From NCBI GenBank assembly GCA_947503935.1, contig CANNFR010000007.1, forward strand, positions 186,001 through 250,000: a stretch of DNA of 64,000 nt. Direction: 5' to 3'. Position 1 is the stretch's first letter. Every line of letters starts with the position of its first letter. Positions 1-8,760 of the stretch are shown here, piece after piece. The notes below the pieces were generated by a model. That model did no database searches and was not told where the DNA came from. It saw only the letters and a program-made list of their open reading frames with translations. Position numbers and translations under genes: made by a program. The stretch is from an uncultured Paracoccaceae bacterium (GTDB lineage Bacteria; Pseudomonadota; Alphaproteobacteria; Rhodobacterales; Rhodobacteraceae).

Positions 1-32
1 CGGAATTTTACGTTAACCTTGCCCTATCGAGT

Positions 33-60
33 TGAAATAATTTCCGCCAGAGGCAAAAAG
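33..60. repeat. Degenerate copy of an intergenic motif also at 40549-40579
   Basis: The stretch resembles 40551-40579: both have the pattern T(G/C)AAATA, a short T/C run, CCGCC, (A/G)GAGGCA and an A/G tail. Both copies also have TTAACCTT a little upstream (13-20 here, 40523-40530 in the other). This copy lies before the IalB-like gene. Its function is unknown; two copies in one window suggest a dispersed intergenic element. Confidence 0.4.
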
Positions 61-121
61 GTCGATCAAGCGGTCCAAATGGCGGGCGATGAGGCAGAGA
101 CAGCTGGAGGCTGTAGGGAAA

Positions 122-658
122 ATGACGACATGGATGATCCGCAGCGCGTTTGGTGCATCAGTGGCATTGGCCGCATCGGTTGCAATGGCGCAGGAGGAAA
201 GCACCAATCGGGTCGGCGCGAATACTGATTGGAGTGTGTTTGTTGAGGGCGATCCGCAGGAATGCTGGGCCGTCTCCAGCCCGAAGGAAACGGTGAACAC
301 GCGCGATGGTCGCGTGGTGGCCGTGCGGCGGGGCGATATCTTGATGTTCGTGACCTATCGGCCCAGTGCGAATGTGGCCGGCGAGGTGTCGTTCACCGGC
401 GGATATCCCTTCGCCCCCGGATCGACCGTGTCCCTGGATATCGGCGGCACGGCGTTTCAGCTGATCCCCGATACCGAAAATCCCGAATGGGCCTATCCCG
501 TACCGGAAGATGATCAGCGCATCGTGTCGGCCATGCGAAACGGTGCTCAGGCCGTTCTGGTCGGCCGGTCCGCTCGTGGCACGACCACAACCGACACGTT
601 CTCTCTTCTGGGGTTCACGGCGACGGTGGACGAAGCCGCCAACCGCTGCACAAGCTGA
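122..658 (+). CDS. Invasion-associated locus B (IalB) family secreted protein
   Basis: 178 residues. A signal peptide is visible: a short basic start, a hydrophobic stretch at residues 6-22 and an Ala-x-Ala cleavage site near 23, so the protein is expected in the periplasm. The mature part (a W-x-V-F segment, a single Cys before the W-A-V-S segment, and a final Cys near the C-terminus) matches the IalB family common in alphaproteobacteria, whose biochemical role is unclear. I place the start at 122 rather than 89 because it begins directly with the signal peptide and a purine-rich stretch precedes it. The stop at 656-658 abuts the convergent SDR stop codon with no spacer. Confidence 0.8.
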   Translation: MTTWMIRSAFGASVALAASVAMAQEESTNRVGANTDWSVFVEGDPQECWAVSSPKETVNTRDGRVVAVRRGDILMFVTYRPSANVAGEVSFTGGYPFAPGSTVSLDIGGTAFQLIPDTENPEWAYPVPEDDQRIVSAMRNGAQAVLVGRSARGTTTTDTFSLLGFTATVDEAANRCTS

Positions 659-1450
659 TCACCAGCCGTTGAAGCCGCCATCCACATGGTGGATCTGGCC
701 GGTGATGTAGTTCGACTGGTCCGAGCAGAGAAACAGCATCGCGTCGGCGATTTCATCCGGCTCAGCCATGCGGCCCGCCATGATCAGGTTCGAGACCCGC
801 TTCTGAAATTCCTCGGAATGGCCGTTGAACACGGCGCCGGGGGCGATGGTGTTGACCGTCGCCTGGCGCTTGGCCCAATAGGCCGCTAGCCAGAGCGTCA
901 GCCCGTGGATGCCCGCCTTGCTGGCGGAATAGGCGCTGAAGGACCGGAACGGCATGCCGTCGTAGATCTCGTGATGCGGCGCGTTCAGCGCGTACATCGA
1001 AGCGACGTTGATCAGCTTGGCGGGCCATTTGCCCACGATGTCACGGTCCATCTGACGGGCGACCATGAAAGCGCCGGTCATGTTGGTGCGCAGCGTCCGC
1101 TCCCAATCAGTGACCGAGGTGTTGGCGAAGTCAGGGAAGGGTTTGCCCGCGCCCATCAGCAATTCGCCCGTAATGGCTGCGTTGTTCAGCACCACATTGG
1201 GCTCAAGCCCCATGCCGAGCAGTTTCTGGAACACGGCTGTCACTTGGTCTTCGTCGGCCACGTCAAGCTCAACAAAGGTGAACGCGTCGTTTGATCCGTG
1301 ATCGGCCTTCAGCTTGTCAGCGCGCTCGCCCGGCAGGTCAGAGGCCACCACGCGCGCGCCCGCCGCCAGCATCCGGCGCACATAAGTGCTGCCTAAAACG
1401 CCACCCGAGCCGGTGATGAAAATGGTCTTGCCGTCAAGCTGGGTCTGCAT
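659..1450 (-). CDS. SDR family oxidoreductase of the surface-sugar operon
   Basis: 263 residues, a typical classical short-chain dehydrogenase. Visible motifs are the cofactor glycine loop (T13-G14-S-G-G-V-L-G20), NNAA at 89-92 and the catalytic triad Ser151, Tyr174 and Lys178 (YSASK). The C-terminal H-V-D-G-G is also typical. It is the last gene of a three-gene minus-strand operon and overlaps the upstream cytidylyltransferase by 17 nt, which argues for coupled translation. The pairing with a CMP-sugar synthetase resembles PtmA/PtmB of legionaminic-acid-type pathways; substrate assignment from that pairing is inference only. Confidence 0.85.
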   Translation of the reverse strand: MQTQLDGKTIFITGSGGVLGSTYVRRMLAAGARVVASDLPGERADKLKADHGSNDAFTFVELDVADEDQVTAVFQKLLGMGLEPNVVLNNAAITGELLMGAGKPFPDFANTSVTDWERTLRTNMTGAFMVARQMDRDIVGKWPAKLINVASMYALNAPHHEIYDGMPFRSFSAYSASKAGIHGLTLWLAAYWAKRQATVNTIAPGAVFNGHSEEFQKRVSNLIMAGRMAEPDEIADAMLFLCSDQSNYITGQIHHVDGGFNGW

Positions 1451-2138
1451 GCATCCGGTCCTTGAGAAGAAATTCGACGAGTTTGAAATCGAACGGGCTG
1501 TCGATATCGAGGCAGCGTTCGGGCGGCATGAGGTAGGGAATGACCCGACCCTCGAAGAGCGCGTTTGCGCGGCGGAGATAATCGGGCGCGACCACATAGG
1601 TCGACGCGGCGTGCTCATAGACCACCGGTGCCTGCTGGCGCGCGACCACCCCGCCGGGCAGGGGTTTTGAGACATGGAGCGCGCCGGTTTCATCTGGCTC
1701 GACCAGGTTGAAATAGGGGTTCTTGCGCGCCTCGCAGCACGACATCACCATGTCTGGCTGCTCGGTTTGGAACAGCGCCAGCGCATCGGTGATATCCTGA
1801 GGGATGCGCAAAGGCGCGGTCGCGTCGAGGTCGAGGAATGCTGTGACAGGGCCGGTCAATGCCTCTGCCGCATCCAGGGCATGCTGCCAGACGCCCCATT
1901 TCCCCGCGCCATCGGTGGCTAGATGCGCGGGCCTGAGGCCGATATCCAGCGCCCCCTTGGCCAATGCGTGCGACAAGATTTCAGGGCTGTCGGTCGAGAC
2001 GACGACCGCGTCGACCTGATCATGCTCCAAAAGCTGATCGAGGCTCCAGTCGATCAGGGGCTTACCGCAAATCGGGCGAAAGTTCTTGCCTGGCACGCCT
2101 TTCGACCCTGCGCGCACACCGATATGCCCCAGGATCAC
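1434..2138 (-). CDS. Acylneuraminate cytidylyltransferase family protein (CMP-sugar synthetase)
   Basis: 234 residues. The N-terminal nucleotide-binding motif (residues 7-19, R-A-G-S-K-G-V-P-G-K-N) is diagnostic of the CMP-NeuAc/CMP-legionaminate/CMP-KDO synthetase superfamily, which activates a nonulosonic or similar acid sugar with CTP. D-L-D-A-T-A-P-L near 102 fits the metal and sugar binding region. The start codon overlaps the Gfo/Idh/MocA stop by 4 nt (ATGA) and the 3' end overlaps the SDR gene. The exact sugar cannot be told from sequence; KDO is less likely because of the neighbouring dehydrogenases. Confidence 0.85.
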   Translation of the reverse strand: MILGHIGVRAGSKGVPGKNFRPICGKPLIDWSLDQLLEHDQVDAVVVSTDSPEILSHALAKGALDIGLRPAHLATDGAGKWGVWQHALDAAEALTGPVTAFLDLDATAPLRIPQDITDALALFQTEQPDMVMSCCEARKNPYFNLVEPDETGALHVSKPLPGGVVARQQAPVVYEHAASTYVVAPDYLRRANALFEGRVIPYLMPPERCLDIDSPFDFKLVEFLLKDRMHADPA

Positions 2139-3055
2139 GGCTTGCCACCTTCCAGATGGCCGGTAAAGCGGCGCGCGGCATGGGCGGCGGCGATCTCTTC
2201 ACACGACGCGCGGACACGGTCGAGCCGGGGCAGATGTTCGACCGATGAGGTCGGCGCCCCGGCGATCAGCGCCAGGAAGTCGTGCATCGCGCCCAAAAAC
2301 ATCTGATTACGCTCAAACGGGAATTTGAGATCGGCCTCGCCATCGGCATAGCGGCCTTCGATCAGATCGAAGGACCTGCGGGTTTCGGTGCCCGCAATCT
2401 CGATCCGGCGGGTCGAACGCGGGGAAAGGTAATCCATCGAGACAAGTCCCAGTGCCGGCCCCTGCCGGGTGACTTGCGTGGCCATGTCGACGCCCGGATA
2501 CTTCGTGTGGCCGATGCTTTCGACATCGCCCAGCACACCGGGGAACAGGCAATGGGCCATATCGATCTCGTGACAAAGGTCCAGCAAGACGCCACCGCCC
2601 TGCGGTTTCGCCGCATAGCTGTCGGCAAAGCTCCAGTTCTGGCGCCACTGGGTCACGTCATGGCCGATCTCGAAACTATAGCGATAGGTGTCGGACAGGT
2701 TGGCGCGAGCCAGATGCCGGAAGGCCGGGTGATAGCGCACCATGAAGCCCACCATGCTGCGTTCGGCAATCTTTGTGGCGGCAGCATAGATGGCAGAAAT
2801 CGTGTCGGGATCGAAGGCCAGCGGCTTTTCGATATAAAGCGGCATAGACTTGTTGGCGGCGGCCTCGATCAGGTCCAGGCGGATCTGCGTTTCCGTCGCA
2901 ATCACGGCCCCGTCGGCGCCATCGGCGATGTGCTTCAACGCCGAGGCAAGCCCACCATCGCGGATCGAGACGGTCTCAACCGTGGCCCCAAGCGCGCCCA
3001 GATTGCCCGCATGCCTGTGCCCGATGGACCCGGTGCCGATGACGAGTATTTTCAT
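2135..3055 (-). CDS. Gfo/Idh/MocA family oxidoreductase
   Basis: 306 residues. An N-terminal Rossmann fold opens directly with G-T-G-S-I-G-H-R-H at residues 7-15, and the family E-K-P motif lies at 76-78, with the catalytic Lys77. The family oxidises or reduces sugar or nucleotide-sugar rings with NAD(P). I chose the ATG at 3055 because GAGGGAGG lies just upstream and because longer starts would read through the hairpin cluster at 3072-3171. It is the first gene of the operon with the CMP-sugar synthetase and SDR and is divergent from rlmN. Confidence 0.85.
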   Translation of the reverse strand: MKILVIGTGSIGHRHAGNLGALGATVETVSIRDGGLASALKHIADGADGAVIATETQIRLDLIEAAANKSMPLYIEKPLAFDPDTISAIYAAATKIAERSMVGFMVRYHPAFRHLARANLSDTYRYSFEIGHDVTQWRQNWSFADSYAAKPQGGGVLLDLCHEIDMAHCLFPGVLGDVESIGHTKYPGVDMATQVTRQGPALGLVSMDYLSPRSTRRIEIAGTETRRSFDLIEGRYADGEADLKFPFERNQMFLGAMHDFLALIAGAPTSSVEHLPRLDRVRASCEEIAAAHAARRFTGHLEGGKP

Positions 3056-3071
3056 AGGCCTCCCTCGGATG

Positions 3072-3171
3072 CGTTTTTTCTGCGAAAAAACGGGGTCATC
3101 GCCTAGCTGTGTCAAACGTTTCTTCTGCGAAGAAACAGCGCGTTTTGCTTTTGAATTTTCGCAGAAAATTC
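3072..3171. repeat. Hairpin cluster A: three TTC-TGC-GAA type perfect hairpins
   Basis: Three separate perfect hairpins with 3-nt loops: CGTTTTTTC/GAAAAAACG with loop TGC (3072-3092), GTTTCTTC/GAAGAAAC with loop TGC (3118-3136), and GAATTTTC/GAAAATTC with loop GCA (3153-3171). The arms differ between copies but pair exactly. The cluster lies between the divergent Gfo/Idh/MocA gene and rlmN. The same element recurs in triplicate at 18453-18542 and 49494-49595. Confidence 0.85.
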
Positions 3172-3278
3172 GTTGCCCCCGGACGTATCGCAACGTTGCT
3201 TCAGAGGCAAGGTGTGCGCGGGTGTTCCTTTTGGTATCAAAGCGCTATATTGAGGCTGCTTCCCAGAGGACCGACAGA

Positions 3279-4457
3279 ATGACCGCCCCGATCACGCAAG
3301 ATGTGCTGACGCTGCCCCGCAAGCTGCCCGAAGGGCCCGTGAACCTGATCGGGCTCACGCGCGCGGGCCTGCGCGAGGCGTTGATTGCCGCGGGTACGCC
3401 CGAGAAGCAGGCGAAGATGCGGGTCGGTCAGATCTGGCAATGGATCTACCATTGGGGCGTGCGTGATTTCGCGGCGATGACGAACCTGGCCAAGGATTAC
3501 CGCGCCATGCTGGCCGAGACCTTTGTCATTTCGCTGCCCGAGGTGGTGACGCGGCAGGTCTCAGACGATGGCACGCGGAAGTATCTGGTGCGCATTGCGG
3601 GCGGCCATGAGGTTGAGGTGGTCTACATCCCCGAGGAGGATCGCGGGACGCTTTGCATTTCGTCCCAGGTTGGCTGCACGCTGACCTGTTCGTTCTGCCA
3701 CACGGGCACGCAGAAACTGGTGCGCAACCTGACCCCGGCCGAGATCGTGGGCCAAGTGATGCTGGCGCGTGACGATTTGGGCGAATGGCCAGAACCTGGT
3801 ACCGGCACCGGCGAGGCGGGCCCTCGGCTTTTGTCGAACATCGTGCTGATGGGCATGGGCGAGCCGCTCTATAATTTCGAGAACGTCCGCGACGCGATGA
3901 AGATCGTGATGGACCCCGAGGGGATCTCGCTGTCGCGCCGCCGCATCACGCTGTCCACCTCGGGTGTGGTGCCCGAGATCGCGCGCACCGCGGAAGAGAT
4001 CGGCTGCCTTCTGGCGGTCAGCTTCCACGCGACCACCGACGAGGTGCGCGACCGATTGGTGCCGATCAACAAGCGTTGGAACATCGAGACGCTGCTTGGT
4101 GCGCTGCGCGACTATCCGCGCCTGTCGAATTCCGAGCGGATCACCTTCGAATACGTCATGCTGAAGGGCGTGAATGACAGCGACGCCGATGCCAAACGGC
4201 TGGTCAAGCTGATAGAGGGCATTCCCGCCAAGATCAACTTGATCCCGTTCAACGAATGGCCCGGTGCGCCCTATGAGCGTAGCGACCGGCAGCGCATCAA
4301 GGCCTTTGCCGACATCATCTACAAGGCGGGCTATGCCAGCCCCATCCGCACCCCACGCGGCGAGGATATCATGGCCGCCTGCGGACAGCTGAAATCAGCC
4401 ACTGAACGCGCCCGAAAAAGCCGGGCCGAGATCGCGGCGGAAGCCGGGCTGGGCTAG
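3279..4457 (+). CDS. rlmN: Dual-specificity 23S rRNA (A2503-C2)/tRNA (A37-C2) methyltransferase
   Basis: 392 residues, a radical-SAM methyltransferase of the RlmN/Cfr family. The cluster-binding C-x3-C-x2-C motif is Cys133, Cys137 and Cys140, and a C-terminal Cys near 368 (I-M-A-A-C-G-Q-L) matches the methyl-carrying or resolving cysteine. It acts on A2503 of 23S rRNA and A37 of some tRNAs. The ATG at 3279 has AGAGGA upstream and gives the usual family length; an in-frame extension upstream would cross hairpin cluster A. A CDF transporter gene follows after 5 nt. Confidence 0.93.
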   Translation: MTAPITQDVLTLPRKLPEGPVNLIGLTRAGLREALIAAGTPEKQAKMRVGQIWQWIYHWGVRDFAAMTNLAKDYRAMLAETFVISLPEVVTRQVSDDGTRKYLVRIAGGHEVEVVYIPEEDRGTLCISSQVGCTLTCSFCHTGTQKLVRNLTPAEIVGQVMLARDDLGEWPEPGTGTGEAGPRLLSNIVLMGMGEPLYNFENVRDAMKIVMDPEGISLSRRRITLSTSGVVPEIARTAEEIGCLLAVSFHATTDEVRDRLVPINKRWNIETLLGALRDYPRLSNSERITFEYVMLKGVNDSDADAKRLVKLIEGIPAKINLIPFNEWPGAPYERSDRQRIKAFADIIYKAGYASPIRTPRGEDIMAACGQLKSATERARKSRAEIAAEAGLG

Positions 4458-4462
4458 GCCCA

Positions 4463-5384
4463 ATGTCGCACGATCATCACGGGCACCGCCATATCGACCC
4501 CGATGCGGGCGACAGGCGGGTGGCGCTGGCCGTTGCGGTCAACCTGATCCTGACGGTGGCGCAGATTGTCGGCGGGGTCTTGTCGGGCAGTCTGGCACTG
4601 ATCGCTGACGCGATCCACAATCTGTCGGATGCGCTGTCACTGGTGATCGCCTTTGTGGCTCGGCGCATCGCGCGGCGCCCGGCGCCTGGCGGATGCGCAG
4701 ATGACCTTTGGTTATGCCCGTGCCGAGACGGTGGCCGCATTGATCAACTACACTACGCTGATCGTGATCGGCCTCTATCTGATTTACGAGGCTTTGGTGC
4801 GGTTCTATGACCCGTCACCGATCAACGGGTGGATTGTCGTGGTGCTGGCGGGCATCGCTCTGGTCATCGATCTGATCACTGCCGCGCTGACCTATTCGAT
4901 GTCGAAAACCTCGATGAATATTCGCGCGGCATTCTTGCACAATCTGGCCGACGCGTTGGGCTCGGTCGGGGTGATCATCGCGGGGACGCTGGTGATCCTT
5001 TACGATTGGCATATCGTTGACCCGCTCGTGACACTCTTGATCGCGGGATACATCCTCTGGCACGCTTTTGCCGAGATCGGTGGCGTGATCCGTGTTCTGA
5101 TGCTGGGCGCGCCGCCCGATGTGTCATCCGTGGACGTGTTGCAGACTATGCGGGCCGAGGCGGGGGTGCGCGACATTCACCACCTGCATCTCTGGCAGAT
5201 GGAAGAGAACCACCCAGCCATTCAGGCCCACGTGGTGATTGAAGAGGACCGTTGGAGCGACGCCGATGCCATCAAGACCGCCCTGCGGACGCGGCTGGAG
5301 GCACTGGGGGTCGGCCATGCGACGCTTGAACTGGAATGCCACTTTCATGCTTGTGATGATGCCGCTACGATCGGGCACGGCTAG
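4463..5384 (+). pseudogene. Cation diffusion facilitator (CDF) family metal transporter, frameshifted
   Basis: The N-terminal part (from ATG 4463) has a His-rich start (H-D-H-H-G-H-R-H) and the CDF helix with A-D-A-I-H-N-L-S-D. The remainder (A-D-A-Q-M-T-F-G-Y-A-R-A-E, then H-N-L-A-D-A-L-G-S and a C-terminal cytoplasmic domain) lies in another frame. The shift falls around 4670-4690 in a GC-rich stretch; removing one base restores R-R-P-A-L-A-D-A-Q-M-T-F-G. The intact product would export zinc or a similar divalent metal from the cytoplasm. Everything else about the gene looks intact, so this is either a recent lesion or an assembly indel. It probably forms an operon with rlmN. Confidence 0.85.
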
Positions 5385-5492
5385 GACCTGCCTGGTGACA
5401 TGCCAACCAACGATAATAGGCACTTAAAGACAGGAAAGACCTGCACCTCTCTTGAAACCTGAAAACCTCGTTCAGATTTGCCCGATTACACC

Positions 5493-6338
5493 TCAGCGGC
5501 CGGGAATGGCGTTGCGCTTCTGGCCCGCGCCATCCCAGGTTTCAATCGCTTCGACCGCTTCGGCCGCGGTTTCGACATAGCGGAACAAGTCGAGGTCTTC
5601 AGCTGCGATGGTGCCGGCATCGGCCAGCGCCTCCCAATTCACCATCTTTTCCCAGAAGGTGCGACCGAAGAGCAGGACGGGCACCCGCTCCATCCGGCCA
5701 GTCTGGATCAGGGTCAGGCTTTCGAACAGCTCGTCAAAGGTCCCGAACCCGCCGGGGAAGACCACGATGGCCTTGGCGCGCATCAGGAAATGCATCTTGC
5801 GGATCGCGAAATAGTGGAAGTTAAAGCAGAGGTCGGGGGTCACATATTCGTTCGGCGCCTGTTCATGCGGCAGCACGATGTTCAGCCCGATCGAGACGCC
5901 GCCGGCATCCGCGGCCCCGCGATTGCCCGCCTCCATCACGCCAGGCCCGCCACCGGTGACGATCACGTCGTCGCGGTGGCCGTTGTGCCTGCTTTTCAGC
6001 GTCATCAACCGGGCAAATTCGCGCGCCTCATCATAGTATTTCGAAAGATCCGCCAGCGTCTTCGTGCGCGCCTTCGACGCATTGGCAGGCGCCGGAATGC
6101 GCGCGCCACCGAACAGTACAACTGTCGATTCCACGCCGTACTCCGACATCATCAGCTCGGGCTTGAGCAGTTCCAGCTGCAACCGAACGGGGCGCAACTC
6201 GTCGCGGCACAGAAAGTCATTATCGGCAAAGGCAAGCTTGTAGGCGGGCGACCGTGTCTGCGGCGTGTCGGGAATGCTCTGGGCGCTTTCAATATCCTCG
6301 CGTGCCCTGCGGAAGGGGTGGGCCTTGTCGTCATGCAT
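5493..6338 (-). CDS. LOG family protein (Rossmann-fold nucleotide hydrolase)
   Basis: 281 residues. The LOG/TIGR00730-type motifs G-G-G-P-G-V-M-E-A-G-N-R-G-A (129-142) and P-G-G-F-G-T-F-D-E (195-203) are complete. In characterised relatives these residues release free base from nucleoside monophosphates, as in cytokinin-activating phosphoribohydrolases; older annotation as lysine decarboxylase is misleading. The long N-terminal extension places it with the larger bacterial members. I take the ATG at 6338, with GAGGA about 10 nt upstream, over an in-frame start at 6365. It is divergent from the next gene. Confidence 0.82.
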   Translation of the reverse strand: MHDDKAHPFRRAREDIESAQSIPDTPQTRSPAYKLAFADNDFLCRDELRPVRLQLELLKPELMMSEYGVESTVVLFGGARIPAPANASKARTKTLADLSKYYDEAREFARLMTLKSRHNGHRDDVIVTGGGPGVMEAGNRGAADAGGVSIGLNIVLPHEQAPNEYVTPDLCFNFHYFAIRKMHFLMRAKAIVVFPGGFGTFDELFESLTLIQTGRMERVPVLLFGRTFWEKMVNWEALADAGTIAAEDLDLFRYVETAAEAVEAIETWDGAGQKRNAIPGR

Positions 6339-6396
6339 AACTGCGGGTCCTCGTATTGTTCGCACGTTTCGGTCTGTCTATAGGCTGTAGCAGAGC

Positions 6397-7338
6397 ATGA
6401 CCAGCGAGGGTGTGATGGACACGTGGCAAGCGCGGATTACCCAGGCCGCAGACCGGATCGAGGGGCATGTGCTGCGCACCCCGGTGATGCGGATGGCGGG
6501 CTTCGGGCTGGGCTATCCGGTCGAGCTGAAGCTTGAGCAGATGCAGCATACCGGCAGCTTCAAGGCCCGCGGCGCGTTCAACACCCTGCTGTCGGGCGGG
6601 GTGCCCGGGTCGGGTGTCGTGGCGGCCTCTGGCGGCAACCATGGCGCGGCGGTGGCCTATGCGGCGGCGCATCTGGGCCACAAGGCGCGCATCTACGTGC
6701 CCGAGATCGCGGGGCCTGCAAAGATTGCGCTGATCGAACGCTCGGGCGCGGATTTGCAGGTGGTGCCGGGCGCCTATGCCGATGCTCTGGCTCAGGCCGA
6801 GGCGTATCAGGTCAAGACCGGTGCGATGCAGATCCACGCCTATGATGCCGAACCGACCGTGGCAGGCCAGGGCACTTGCCTGCGCGAATGGGAGGCTCAG
6901 GGCCTTGAGGCTGACACCGTCCTGATCGCCGTCGGCGGGGGCGGGCTGATCGCGGGATCGCTGGCCTGGCTTGCCGGGCGCCGCAAGGTGGTGGCGGTTG
7001 AGCCGGACTTGGCGCCGACGCTGCACACTGCGTTGCGCGAGGGGCCTGAGGCCGAGGTCGAGGTCTCGGGCATCGCGGCCAATGCGTTGGGCGCCCGGCG
7101 GATCGGGCGCATCTGCTACGATCTGGCAAAAGCGCAGGGCGTGCACTCGGTGCTGGTCTCCGACGACGCGATCCTCGACGCCCAGAAGCGGCTCTGGCGC
7201 GAGGCCCGCCTGCTGACCGAACCGGCAGGTGCCACGGCCTTGGCCGCGCTGACCTCAGGCGCCTATGTCCCCGCCCCGGATGAGCGGGTCGCCGTATTGA
7301 TCTGCGGCGCGAATCCATCCTCCGATCCGTTCCCTTGA
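6397..7338 (+). CDS. Threonine/serine dehydratase-like PLP enzyme
   Basis: 313 residues, fold-type II PLP enzyme. Lys56 in G-S-F-K-A-R-G-A is the Schiff-base lysine, S-G-G-N-H-G (78-83) binds the substrate carboxylate, and the phosphate-binding glycine loop is G-G-G-G-L-I-A-G near 180. There is no C-terminal ACT domain, so it resembles catabolic or unregulated threonine ammonia-lyases rather than biosynthetic IlvA. The start may be 6397 or the ATG at 6415. Serine racemase-type activity in the same family cannot be excluded. Confidence 0.8.
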   Translation: MTSEGVMDTWQARITQAADRIEGHVLRTPVMRMAGFGLGYPVELKLEQMQHTGSFKARGAFNTLLSGGVPGSGVVAASGGNHGAAVAYAAAHLGHKARIYVPEIAGPAKIALIERSGADLQVVPGAYADALAQAEAYQVKTGAMQIHAYDAEPTVAGQGTCLREWEAQGLEADTVLIAVGGGGLIAGSLAWLAGRRKVVAVEPDLAPTLHTALREGPEAEVEVSGIAANALGARRIGRICYDLAKAQGVHSVLVSDDAILDAQKRLWREARLLTEPAGATALAALTSGAYVPAPDERVAVLICGANPSSDPFP

Positions 7339-7384
7339 TCAAAGAGATGTGGAAGACGTTCTTTTTAGGTTTTAGGAGATCAAC

Positions 7385-7789
7385 ATGAAGCAATTTGAAT
7401 TCGAACTGACAGCTTTTCGTGACGCGCCAAGCGTTCTGGAGGAAAATGTAAACCAGCTCGCGGGGAAGGCATTGCTGAACGAAATCCGAAAGGGTTTTGT
7501 CGCCGCCGAGTATCAGTGCGACGACGTCGGTGCCGAAGACTGGGGGTGGTATTTTTATGCAAAGCGTAACGGCAGCACATATCTCTGCGGCGCTCAGACC
7601 GAGCAGGGCCCCGAAGATCATGAGACCGAAAAACCGTTATGGGGCAGCGCGTTCGTGGAACATGAGCGCGGTCTGATGGACCGATTACGCGGCCGAAACC
7701 GCCCTGACCCCGCCGACAACAGTGCCGAGACGCTTAAACAGGTCCTGTCCGGCTTGCCGGGCCTCCTCAATCTCCGCAAAGGCGATTGA
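7385..7789 (+). CDS. Small uncharacterised protein
   Basis: 134 residues; I do not recognise a family. AGGAG precedes the ATG by 7 nt, and codon use looks like a real gene. Features: no signal peptide or membrane segment, an acidic N-terminal half with an aromatic patch (D-W-G-W-Y-F-Y near 52-58), two Cys (45 and 68), and a basic R-L-R-G-R-N-R segment near 100 followed by a Leu/Gly-rich tail. It sits alone between a dehydratase gene and dapD on the same strand, probably cytoplasmic. Confidence 0.6.
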   Translation: MKQFEFELTAFRDAPSVLEENVNQLAGKALLNEIRKGFVAAEYQCDDVGAEDWGWYFYAKRNGSTYLCGAQTEQGPEDHETEKPLWGSAFVEHERGLMDRLRGRNRPDPADNSAETLKQVLSGLPGLLNLRKGD

Positions 7790-7862
7790 TCAACACGTTG
7801 TGTCAACCGATGCTGGCGGATATAGCGCGTCGGAGTAGTGAACAGAAAACCGGAGCGATCGT

Positions 7863-8687
7863 ATGTCGAACGCCGCACTTGAGACCGCTATCGAGGCCGC
7901 CTGGGAGGCGCGCGATCAGATCACGCCTGCGACCACGGGTGAAACGCGCGAGGCGATCGAGGATACGCTGAATGCGCTGGATAGCGGCCAGTTGCGTGTG
8001 GCCGAGAAGCACGGGCAAGACTGGCATGTGAACCAATGGGCCAAGAAGGCGGTTTTGCTGGGCTTCCGCCTGAAGGATATGGAGCCGCAATCCGGCGGGC
8101 CCCAGGGCGGCGGCTGGTGGGACAAGGTCGACAGCAAGTTCAAGGATTGGGGCGAGAACCAGTGGGGCGCCGCAGGGTTTCGCGCGGTGCCGAACGCGAT
8201 CGTCCGCAAATCCGCCTATATCGCGCCGGGCGTGGTGCTGATGCCCTCCTTCGTGAACCTCGGTGCCTATGTGGACTCAGGTACGATGGTCGATACCTGG
8301 GCCACGGTCGGCTCCTGCGCGCAGATCGGCAAGAACGTGCACCTGTCGGGCGGCGTCGGCATCGGTGGCGTGCTGGAACCCATGCAGGCGGGCCCCACGA
8401 TCATTGAGGATAATTGCTTCATCGGTGCGCGGTCTGAGGTGGTTGAAGGTTGCATCATCCGCGAAGGCTCGGTCCTTGGGATGGGGGTTTTCATTGGCCA
8501 ATCCACCAAGATCTTCGACCGCGAGACGGGCAATGTGATGTATGGCGAGGTGCCGGCGGGCTCGGTCGTGGTGGCCGGATCGATGCCCTCGAAGAACGGC
8601 GTGAACCTCTACTGTGCGGTGATCGTGAAACGTGTTGACGAAAAGACCCGGTCGAAGACCTCGATCAACGAGCTTCTGCGCGACTGA
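7863..8687 (+). CDS. dapD: 2,3,4,5-tetrahydropyridine-2,6-dicarboxylate N-succinyltransferase
   Basis: 274 residues, the usual DapD length. It contains the hexapeptide-repeat (left-handed beta-helix) region from about 110 to 220 with the [11 protein letters not shown] and [11 protein letters not shown] turns, and the conserved C-terminal [12 protein letters not shown] segment. The enzyme succinylates tetrahydrodipicolinate in diaminopimelate/lysine synthesis. dapE, acting two steps later in the same branch, is at 35234 in this window, so the organism uses the succinylase route. Confidence 0.95.
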   Translation: MSNAALETAIEAAWEARDQITPATTGETREAIEDTLNALDSGQLRVAEKHGQDWHVNQWAKKAVLLGFRLKDMEPQSGGPQGGGWWDKVDSKFKDWGENQWGAAGFRAVPNAIVRKSAYIAPGVVLMPSFVNLGAYVDSGTMVDTWATVGSCAQIGKNVHLSGGVGIGGVLEPMQAGPTIIEDNCFIGARSEVVEGCIIREGSVLGMGVFIGQSTKIFDRETGNVMYGEVPAGSVVVAGSMPSKNGVNLYCAVIVKRVDEKTRSKTSINELLRD

Positions 8688-8760
8688 TCGGCTCTGTGCA
8701 TCTGCGTTAGCTTGACCTAAGGTTGCGTTGTACATTCATCGCAACCTTGGGGAGTTTCGT

